Assembly: GCA_905221605.1 (NCBI GenBank)
Contig: CAJNDS010002207.1
Span: forward strand, 262,501-326,500
Direction of reading: 5' to 3'
Length of the DNA stretch: 64,000 nt
Origin: Symbiodinium natans
Lineage: Eukaryota; Sar; Dinophyceae; Suessiales; Symbiodiniaceae
Below are positions 1 to 10,800 of this stretch, piece after piece. Each line of letters opens with the position of its first letter. The first letter of the stretch is position 1. The notes beneath the pieces were generated by a model, which searched no databases, was not told the origin of the DNA, and worked only from the letters and a program-made list of their open reading frames with translations. The position numbers and the translations under genes are program-made.

Positions 1-193
1 AGGCTTTACGCCACCACAGGCTTTGCAAAGCTGAACTCAAAAGCCCCCATTACAAAGTCGGTACCTGCTCAGCCACTGAGCCCTCTGAAGCAAGAAAGCC
101 TCCGAAACCCTTAAGCCTGTACTCTTCAGCCTTTTAAACGAAAGCCTTGTCGAAGAGAATCCAGCTGCCTTAAGTTTCGAGTTCCCCAATCAG

Positions 194-258
194 GCAACTC
201 AACCGGGGCCGCCTCGCTCAGCGAGTGCAACCCTTGCCGGGCGGGGACTTTCAGCCAG
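194..258 (+). CDS. Cys-rich repeat exon (SECNPCRAGTFS)
   Basis: The acceptor CAG at 191-193 is followed by a frame reading NSTGAASLSECNPCRAGTFSQ, cut here at a possible GA donor after 258 (CAG then GA); GC donors at 261-262 or 270-271 are also possible. The ASLSECNPCRAGTFS core is a textbook CxxC-x2-GTFS repeat. Codons mostly end in G or C. This is the leftmost recognisable exon of the array. Confidence 0.7.
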
Positions 259-1845
259 GAAGCGCCCAGGGCGGCTTGTGTAGTTGAGGGCTCAGGGTTT
301 GGCGGGGGTTTGGGGGGGACACCTTGTCAATGAAGGCTCGGCAGTACATTGCTGAAAGGATCCAGCCGTGGATTTGTTTCATGGTTTTCGTGATGGGGAG
401 TTTCTTTGCTGATCTCTAGGACATGCCTTTTTCGACTCGGTCATTCAACACTTCTAACGTAGTAATTTCTGATTGTTGAACTTCTCCAATCCATTGGTAG
501 TGAGATCAACAACAAGCAGGGCTTGCAGCCAGTGGTGCTGTGAGTTGGTGTGGTGCTCTTGCTAACCGAGTAATTCTGCAACTGGAATTTTCCTGCGCGC
601 AAGCTGGACCACCCAACCCAGCGAAGACCCATTCCATCATCTTATAGACCCCAAACTTCCAAAGCGACGCCTGCAGTCCCCAAAAAAAGCTCGCAGGATT
701 TTGGTGTGACGGAGTGCACCGACTGCGAGGTGTCGCGGGCCGCGGATAACAGCAATAGGTTAATAGGTCGGTGCGCACTCCCTTCAACCATAGTCGCAAG
801 CCCGCCCGAATAAATGAATCAAACTTCGAATGGTGTTAAGTAGCAGTCCAGCTCATCCTTAGGCCGGCCGCTATAGCTCTGCTGTGGGCGCCAATACATC
901 AGACACGTGCATGGCCTGTGCGCCCGGAAGGCCGGGATATCTTTGGGGTATGGATTTGTCCTTCGTTGTGGTTCCTGTGTTTCCAAGCTTTGGACTTTGG
1001 AGATGGGCCTCGAGAACCTCCAGTTGCTAAATGAATGACAATTGGAGCATGGGGCTTGCGCGGTATATTTGCCGACCTCTCAAGCATGCCAAGCGGTTGT
1101 GGCTGCAGAGTATCGCGAAAAGCGATGCGATTCAGAGGTGTTCGGAGTTCAGGAAAAGTTGTGGGTTGCTGGCTTAGGCTTCGGGCATTGAAGTAGAATA
1201 CGCCCTTGAAGCAGGTTTGGGAGCAGGGGCCTGGAAAATGCTGGGGTCGTTGTGGCATAGTGGCCTATGATCTCGGCGTGAGGGATGCATTGCAGCATTG
1301 CCAAGCCCATGCATGTAAAGGACGATCTAGGGTCCAGGTTAACAGTCCCGGTTGGGCATTGGGGCCACCAACCTGGGGTTTATAGAGAATCGACCTGGGA
1401 TTTTCCACATCCTAGGGTCCCTGAATAGGAAATACCCAGTGGATGATGGCAGGTTCAGCGTTGTCCCTGCGGCCACCAGCACAGCTGCTTTCCTCGTCAA
1501 TCCAGTTCCAGTTTGTTTTCAGAAACTCGAGCCTGCGCGCCTGCGCGCCTAGCTACTATAGTTGCAAGCTGTTGAAAGAAGAGCACACACCCTCAAAGTG
1601 ATTGGGAGAGGTGGGTTTAGGGGTTGCCCCGAAAGTGCCACAGAGAGCACGTAGACGTAGTCCAGGGCACGATTTCTGGAACCTGGGGTGCGCTCCGCAT
1701 CTGCTGAGTTCTCCCTGTTTCGCAGTCGGTGGATAGGGTCCGTTTAGAGACTCCCAGGCTTGAACTTCGCCCAGTGCTTTTGTCATGACGACATGCCATA
1801 TATATATATATATGTATAGATAAAAACATATATATATATATATGA

Positions 1846-1889
<44 letters not shown>

Positions 1890-4800
1890 CATATATACGC
1901 ATAGATACACACACACACATATATATATATATATCCAGATATGTGTGAATTCGTTTTTGTATTTTAGCCTTTTGACCCGGATCCTTGTAGCCCAAAGATC
2001 GATTTAGCCTAGTCATGTACGCCTGTTGTATGCCCTAGGGCCGGCAGCATCCAAGGTAGCACTCCCAGGATAGAGGGTTTGAGAGGAGTCTTGGCTGAGA
2101 GGACTTAGTCCAGCTGTACACTTCCCCAAGGCTCAATGCCAACCTTGCGCCCCGGGCCGCTACAGTGAGATCTTCGGGGCCACCGACTGCGTGGACTGCG
2201 GCCCAGGTCTTGCTTTGCGCAATGTTGGCGGCTTCAGGGTTTTTCTCCGGATTTCTAGGTGTGTGGGGTCCAGAACGAATGAGGCATGCCTTTTTTTTGG
2301 TCGGCCTGGGTGTAAGGCTTGCAGGGTACAGAGTAACATCAAGGGTCAGAGTTTCGTTTGGATGTCGAGCTCGCGGCAGAGACAGAGATTGGTGTCTTAA
2401 CTGGCTTTCCGATCAGGGATCGTCGAATCCATTCAAGACAGTGAGAGCTACACACGTCTATCTTCCAGGTGTGATTTTAAGGCTGCCGGTTAAGACTCTC
2501 ATAGATTCTCAGACACTCGGAATTAAAGAGAGTTCTGCCACTTCCCCGTGCCCCGAATTTGCCCGACATCCAAATCCAACAAAGACTTCTCGAGAGGCAC
2601 ATGGAGCTCAGCCGTTGCAGCTGCAGTAAACACCACTTGCCAGGCTGGCTGCCTGCACCTTAGGGTAAAGAATTTGCACCACAGGGCCGAGCATCTGCAT
2701 GTGTGCCATGTCCACATTTGGCCCAAGCTTTCTATCGAGGCTTGTGTGAGCTGCGTGCATCCTACTCGTAACAGACGTTTCTCCATAGCTCCGGCCTGTG
2801 CTTTTCTGCGCTGCGCTCGAAATCCCGACCCCTTGCGTGCCCTGTCGAGGCATGCCCAGTTGGACGGTTCTCAGCCGCGTGACCGCATCGTGTTGACCCT
2901 AAACCCTGGGCAGTGAAAGGAACCTTCAGGGTTGGCGTAAGCGTATGCGACGGGAATGAGTCTGCCGCATCAACTTGACGTGACCTTCGGCCCAAGTCGT
3001 GACTTGTCAATAGTCGCTATAGCTTGCAAGCTGCAACCTTGGATCGTGACTATGAGACTCCGTCAAGTTTGGGTTTCAGGTTGATTTGGGTGCTCCGAAA
3101 GTCTGACTTTCGGCGCTGGTAAGTTTCGGATGCCGAGACTTTCGGTATTTTCCTTTGCTCGAAGCTCAGAGTTATAGATTACAAACATGACTTTTCCCTG
3201 AATGAAGGCCCTGTCGTATTTCTCTTGGGGGTTTGGCAAGGGCAGAGAGGCCCCCGGAAGCCCCCAGAAGCAGAACTGGCAGGTGAGTTCTGGAGGGAGC
3301 GAGTTGGACTCCTGCACGCAGTGCCACTTGGATGGGAGGAAGTAAACCCTGGTTCAAGGTTTAGGGAGGGCTATTGGGCGAAAACTTGGGAACCAGATTT
3401 TCCTTGCGCCTAGTTCCCTGCTACGGAGCGGTAGGATGATTCAAGACGGCGACCCCTGAGTCTTTAGACGCTGGAGATCAAGAAAACCCAAGATTTGATG
3501 ATTTGCGCTCCTCTGGATGCACAGCTTCCCATTGCTGCTCTGTAGGTTTTGTAGATTCCTAGGCCTTTTTGAGTAGGACATTGGCTACTCTTGACCCCAG
3601 CCCGAGATGTGTTCTCTTTTTGCTTGTAAGGGTGGCCAATAGAAACTAGCTACAGCATGCGCATTTGTCATGATTCTTAGGAAGAACTGAGCAGGTCCTT
3701 TAGCAAGTTTGCATGCAAGCCTCGTACGCGTCTTCCAATCAAAGGGGTTTCGGGTGGCTTCGAAAGCTCAAAGGCTTGTAGGGTTAGAGCTATTGCGTGG
3801 CTTCGGCTGGCCAATGAGGCTTGGGGGGAACGTGGAGCGACCTCCTCGGTGCAACGACCTGCATCGACTGCTTAGCCGGAGTCCTCAGAATGCCTCCAGT
3901 GGCCCTCAGTGCCTTTTTTGGAGAGCTTAGGTTTTCATATTCCTTCGAGGTTCGAGCTACAGGGGTCGGAATGGGATGTTCAAACCTTGGCTCGTCGATC
4001 GGTGAAGAAGGTAGTCGAGGCTCTGAGTGCGAGGTGAGACTGTCCTGCCTGCATCGCCCATGCGTGAAGGGCCTGTGAAGGGCCTCTTGGACAAAGTGTA
4101 CTGGGTGGTCGAGTATCTCAGTGTCCTCCAGCCCTTAGCCCAAAGTCTTGGAAATTGCAGCAGCTACAAGGAGGACGCCAGCCTAGTTGGTAAAAGGCTT
4201 CGATCCCAAGTGGAATTGTTGAGGCCGGTCAGTGGAGCAACGCCACCGGGGCCAGCGAGGAGCACCATGTGTTGAACCTGAAGTGTATAGTCCGAACTGT
4301 TATCACAAGACCAGACGCCGAAAGAGAGATCATGGGCACAAGAGTGGTGGGTGACTGCCATTTTGTTGCCAGGTTTGTTCGTGCCCTGGGGTGCTGTATG
4401 AACAGGATGAAGAGTCTGCAGATTGGGCACATGTAAGGAGGCTTCCGAAGATCTGATGTCGGAATCTGTTAAGAGATGCCAGAGCATCACGCACTCCAAA
4501 GAGCTGAAACCTCGAACTGGGCCTCGAGCCACTCCAGTCCTCGAGGACGTGTGCGCGAACTGTGGCTTGCTCAAAGGTGGGTAAGGATGGTAGAGCGCCA
4601 GTGGTCAATGGATCATGATAGTGAGGCCCAGTTCAGCAGACGAAAAACACCCAAGCCCTGACTCACGACGTGCTTCCAGTCAGAGGGCCGGCTGAGATTT
4701 CACGGAGGCATCATGATTTCATGTCAGTTCCCAGAAGCCTTTTGCATTTGTCTATCTGAGTATCAGATCGGGCTAAGCACCCCAGAGGTGATTTCAGATC

Positions 4801-7800
4801 CTTGTCAAGTACCGAAAGCCAAGGCACCGCAGGTCGCTTCGGCGAGCTCCCTGGTGCCAGCAGCGAAGACACCTGCACGCCCCAGGGCGGCAGAGTCAGA
4901 GCGTGTTTTGGGTGCTTGAGAGATATTTTCGGAGGACTCCCTCGAAATTTCAGTGCAGGACATGCCGAAGTGGGCTTAAGGCTTAAGGGGTTAAAGTCGT
5001 GATGGTTGAGGACGGGCTCTGCACAGAATTGTTTGGAGTAGCTGCGGCGTGTGTATAAAATGAGACCCTTGTACACGATTAGCATCTTGCTGGTGGCAGC
5101 AAGATGTCGTCGTTGGAACAGATGGGATGCACAAGGTACCGCCGATACCGATACTGGCTCCGACAGCCCTGCTGAAAACATGGGTCAAACAGGGGTCGAA
5201 ATATGCTATATTCAACCGATTTCTAGAGGGCATGCGGTCCCAGAGAACCCAGCCGACAACTCTGCCGGGAGGTTCAACAAGAGCTCACGCAGCCTGCCAA
5301 ATGCAGGTCATGTCCCAGTGGACGCTGGAGTATCGAGGGGCTAGAGAGCTGCCACTCGTCTTCTAGGGCTGAGGGTTTTGAGGGTTACATCAGTTGCATG
5401 GCTTGGAGATTGGTAAGTGCAGCTTGGGTTCGGGGAGTCCAGGCAAAAGCAGAAGCCCAAGCACCATTAGCCTTGGGCCATGGAGGGCCTGTCTGTTGCG
5501 AATATGGTGCTATACATGTTTCGGAGGGGCAGAGGTCGGAGGGTCAAGAAGGTTCGTACTTGGTTTGAGCTTCCGCCGAGTTTGTCTTCATTATGGCTGC
5601 CGCTTGTTGCTGTACGATACAGCTCCCACACCTCATGCAACACATCGACCCAATTCCCAGTTGTCTTCACAGAGGACCCTCTGGAGGGATCGACATCTCA
5701 GATCTCAGGTTACAACTGCACACCTGGGACATGGAGTACCAGCGTGGGCGCCGCTTTCCTGAAAGTCTGCCTAAAGGAGTTATGAAAGGGGCAAACAGCC
5801 TGAACCCTCAAATGGCTCAAGTCCTAAATAGAGGAGTTTGGCCATGTAGCTTCAGCCCCGCACATGACATGTAGCATCCTAGCGCAGCTTTAGGGTGGTT
5901 CCGTGTGTATTCGGTGTATTCGGCCTCCAGGCTTTCAGGCCCCAGAAATATTCCGCAACCTCAGGCCCCCAACTCGAGTTGGAAGGCTTGAACGGTTTCT
6001 GAAGTTTGTGTCCCGACTTTTTTTGATTCCTCGTCGGCCGCCGGAAATTTATTTTACAGGACAAGCTGTTGTCCTTGGCTTTCTGTCGGGCTTGTGACAC
6101 TGGTCACTGGTTTGGGTGGATTGGCAGCTTTGGTGTCCAGAGCGTGAGGTGCAAGAGTTTGCCACTGCAGTGCCTGGTTGCTCATCTTTGCCTTGGATGG
6201 AGTAGAGACACCTCATCTTTCTTTTTATGTCGACTGGGACCGGTTCTAATACTAAGGGATGGGGCGTGAGCTAAGCCTACCATGGTTTCAGGCACCTCGC
6301 TCGTGCAGGGTATCCTAAATGAATCCCCTACAGATACCAACTAGCGGGCAGGATTCCGGCAACCAGGCCTTCTGGGAGCCTTCCGGCATTGGTTGCTTGT
6401 CATGCCTGTTTATCATCGGTGTCTTTCATGAAGCAGGCGAGCTCCGTCGACACTTGCTTGGGCTGCGATCCTGGCCGCTTCCACAACATCTTCGGGGCAG
6501 CCAATGCAAAAACGCGCCATGACGAGGAAAACGCTGTACGTGAATTGTAATGCCAACTCCCCAAGCCAAGCCCTGGATGAACGCCCGTTTAGGGTTGCGG
6601 CTCTTGTATGGCGGACATGGTGCCTGTTTTGGGCCAACTTGGGATTTGTTGTTGTTCCCCTTTGCTTTGCTTTCGGTGAGGGGGGCCTTCGGTTTGGGTT
6701 TCGGTCACTTGCAAGGTGCGAGAAGTGCCCCGTGAAGACTTTCTCCAACCAGAAGCTCGGATGAGAGACGGGGGGATCTCGGATTGTGAGGTGCACGGTT
6801 CTGGCACATGTGGGGTATATATATATATATACATATTGAATTGCTTGTGCTAGAAGTTCCGGGCCCGCAAAGCGCTGTGCCACTGCCAGGAAAGCCAAGT
6901 ACCCAAATGTCCCTTGACCATTTCTGAGCAGGTATCTGATACACCATAATCCGGCCGAAATTGGCAAAGGCTATCTCAGACTGCTGCTAAGCTCTGACGC
7001 CACGAAGCATTGCGAAGCCCTGAGTTGAACAAGGCTATAAGCTCATAACAAGTTCATAAAGACGCAACTATCGAATCGTAGGCTCCTGTGCTGTCTTTGC
7101 TTCAAAATTCTCCTTACTGCGAACTTCTCTCTCCCCACAAGCTGATAATCAACAACGGTTGCATAATGGAATTGATGGGCGACCCTGACACCGGCTAATC
7201 TGCAGATTTTGAGGGTTTGGGGCGCCAGGTCTGGCTCGACCTCTTGTGAGGATTGCGACCCCGGCCAGATGAGCATGGAGGCTGGGGGGGTGAAGGCTCA
7301 GCCCTTCTCTTGTAGTAAACGCCCGGAGCCTCCAAAATCGCGTCCAGTGCTGAGACCCTGCCTTGCTTAGCCGTCGAAACTTTAGAGCCTTTAAACCAGA
7401 ATCCTCATTATACGCTTCTGAACGTAGCCCGAGAGGCTGTGGCTTGAGACCCCCAAATCGCAACCCCTCTCCAAATTGCAGACTTCACCACCGACCTCGA
7501 AAATTGAAAGCGCCCCAGGGTGCGACCGAATGCTCGGACTGCGGAGCGGGATTCTACAGCGGCCCCAACAGCCCTTGGCATGAGATATCGGATACGATTC
7601 AGGGCTGCAGGGATCCTCTCCAAACTAAGCCACTTTCGGAATGTGAGATTTGGGGCTTGGCATTGGTAAGTCGTGAGTGGCCGCGGGGGTGAACGTAAGC
7701 CGTCGGGGCTACGCGGTGTGGCGGTTCAAGCGGGCCCATGCTCCGGTTTCAGGAGCTTTGCTGTCGAAGCATTTAAGAACTTGACCACTGCATTGTTGAA

Positions 7801-10800
7801 AAGGACTGTTTCGGCTTTCAGCTCCTTTTTTGGGTGTTGTGCCTTCGGTGGGCAGGCTGCGACGACACCCCAATCGAAATCTGCCCCCCCTGCCCCCTCA
7901 TGCTTCGAGGCCACAGCCTAATGTTTGGGGCTACTCCAGAGCGCTGCTTGCTGGTCCAAGCTTATAAAATGGGGGATTAATCTCGCTCTCGTTTTGGCCT
8001 ACCTACAACTTACCCGTTGAATGGCAGTCACCCAGGTTGCGACCAATGCCAGCCGGCCCGCTACAGCTCTCACCGGCAGGCCAGCCGGAAGTTGTCCAAG
8101 CACACAAATTGAGGCCACAGTACCATGTGACGTTCATGGGGTTTGGGGAAGTTTCGACAAGCTTTCCTTGTTCTGTCGTCGGCTATTGGTAGGTGCCTTC
8201 TTCACTGGGCCCTTGATGCCGGGATAGAGTCCGGAGTGAAGCAGCAGCTGATGCACACGTATGGACCCAAGCTTATCCAAGCGTGTCCTTCGCGAGGAGT
8301 CCTGCTCGCAGTGTGAGGCCAGACCATGTCGCGCTTTGAGGTTTGCCGTTTTTGATCGAGCCAGGCCTTAGCATTCGCAAGCACCTAGCATATGAGTGAT
8401 CCAAAATTTCTTGTCGGGTCTGTGTAAGTGAAGCCTTGTGAACGCCAATGCTTGTTCAGGGTGCTTGGGTGGTAGGCTCTACAAAATGAGACCAGCTTCT
8501 TCTGTCAAGCAAAATCTTGTTGATTGGCCCACCGAGTATCGAGCAACAGCGCATGTGCCACGAGTGCATTGTTTTCAAGCTCCAGTACGTTCTGTCATGG
8601 AACCAGCAGCGTTTGGGCGTTTGGGAGCACCGCCTACCAAACTTAAACCATTCGTCATGGCACGGGGCTGAGGCTGCCAACCTGCTACGTTTTGAAACCA
8701 TAGTAACTACAGGGGTTTGGACTGAAGGTTGTTGCACGCCTTGTTTCACGATATCATAGTGTCAGACTGGGCGACCTCAGGTTTAGTAATTCTTTCCTCC
8801 ACATCCCAGCGGACAACCATGCTGCACAAAGCAGAAGTCCAAGCACTGGACCAGCGACAAAGGTGTCGTAATCGGCTTACATGATTCCTGATGAAGCTCA
8901 TGCTTCAGATGGTGGCAGGCTTAGATGCCAGGCTTCCGCACTAAAGGAAGCTGCCACAATGAACGCCTGTTGCACAGCTCAAAAAAACACGAAGTTGTAG
9001 ACCTAGGTCCTGAAAATGGATGCCGCAAGGAGGCACCTTGCCCGTAACCCAAAGCAAGCGGAGCAGGCCGGTTTCATCGTCAACGAGTTGCGCACGGGCT
9101 GTGAGCCTTGTCCCCTTGGAAGCTTCTCTGCCTCGCCGGGGGCAGCCGCACCTGGGCGCAGCAAAGAACTGCAGTTTGCTGGAAACACTGGGGGTTTAGG
9201 GTTTACGGTTCAGGGTTTAGGGTTTTTCAGCTGCTAAGTCAACAACAGAGACCGTCCCGCCCAACAGGAGACTGGTCGATGTGGGTTCTCTCAAAGTTTA
9301 GTCGCCGCATGCCCTTCGTAGCCCTTTGCAAATGAGGTCTTGGCGTTGGTGTGGTTCATCAGTTCATCAGGCTTGGGTAGCCTGTAGGTGCAGGGATCCT
9401 AAGAAGCTGTATCAATGTCTTGCATTTGAAGGGGGTGGGTTTTGATGTTATTAAATTTTGAATTGGAACCCTGAACCTTTCCCAAGCCACCCATCCAAGC
9501 ACCTAAGAACTGCACTCCTTGCAGTGTCGGCAAGTATGGCATCGCGGACTGACAGGGGGATGAAGGGTGTAGGTTGTGCCTCAAGGATCGAACTTGAGCG
9601 TGTGCTTGACAAAGAAGTCATGAGGCCTCAGAATCGAGATAGTTGCATCAAGAAGTGCAAGACAAGTACTCCGTGATCGGTAGTCAATTAAATAGGGGCT
9701 CGAGCCTTCTCACGTGTCGGTGCGCAGAGATCCACAGTGCTTAAAAAGGCCCAGTTCGTCGATCTAGGACTTGTGCAGATCCAAGCTGCTGCTAAGCTAC
9801 TCGGGCCATTCCAGGCACAACACAGAGGCCAGCCATAACTCTGTGTGCGTCTGTGTCTCTGTGCATCCGTGCAGCTCAACAGCAGGACGGGGAGACCTCC
9901 GAGAGCACCGCGTGCGAGGACTTCCGCATCATGCTGTTAGTTTGCAAATGGTTTTTCAGTTTAGGTTGAAGCAGGGTCTAAGCACCCTCGATGGAAGACA
10001 AAGGCGGCCAGTACGTCGTAGCGGGTGACACTCCAATCCGTCAGCCACGGTGTTGGCAGCAGCCACTGTAACGCTATTTCTGTCTCTTAATGCCGAGGCG
10101 AGTCGAAAAACCAACCAGGGTTATTCCCCAGAGCTGTTCTCAGCTGCTGAGTGTTTTTGGTATCGTCCAATGCAGGACGACTGTCTTCATACCAAAATCC
10201 TCCAAGGACGAGCATTGAACGGACACCTGAAACTCCGAACCTTCAAACCAGTCTTCAACCGGTGCACTCGACAGGACTGCCCTGCGGGCAGACATAACCC
10301 AGCAGAAGGCCATGAATGTTTTAGTTTTAGAGTGTTGTGTGCTCTTGTAATGGGCTGGAGGATGCCAGGGTTGACAGTGAGCTTCGGGTTGTTGAGTCCA
10401 GGGTTGCGGACCGCGATTTCAGCCAGCCCGGCAGGCAAAGGGCTCATGGCGGGTTTGGGGCTTGGTGGTTTTATAGTGCATGCTGCATCGGGACGCCTCC
10501 AGGCCTCACGGCCCAGTCGGGCTGCGTGGAGTGCGCCGCTGGCACCTTCTCGCGGGCTGGTGCCGCAGGCTTCCATCCCGCACAGTGCACTGCTTTTCGG
10601 GGTGATTTGGGGCTGAAGGTTTGGGTCTGGGGGCTCGAAGCCAACCTTAAAACCTTCGCATCCCTGAAATCAAAACCCCTGTAGACTCCATGGCAGGGTT
10701 GGCTTGCGCGCAGACTGGGGAACTGCGATCTCAGGAATAGACAGAAGGAATAGACAGAAAGAGAAATTCTTACATGCATACGTCACGGTGTGTGTAGGGC

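Noticed and set aside
1556-2016. Tyr/Ile-rich ORFs
   Set aside because: Translations of the AT dinucleotide repeat.
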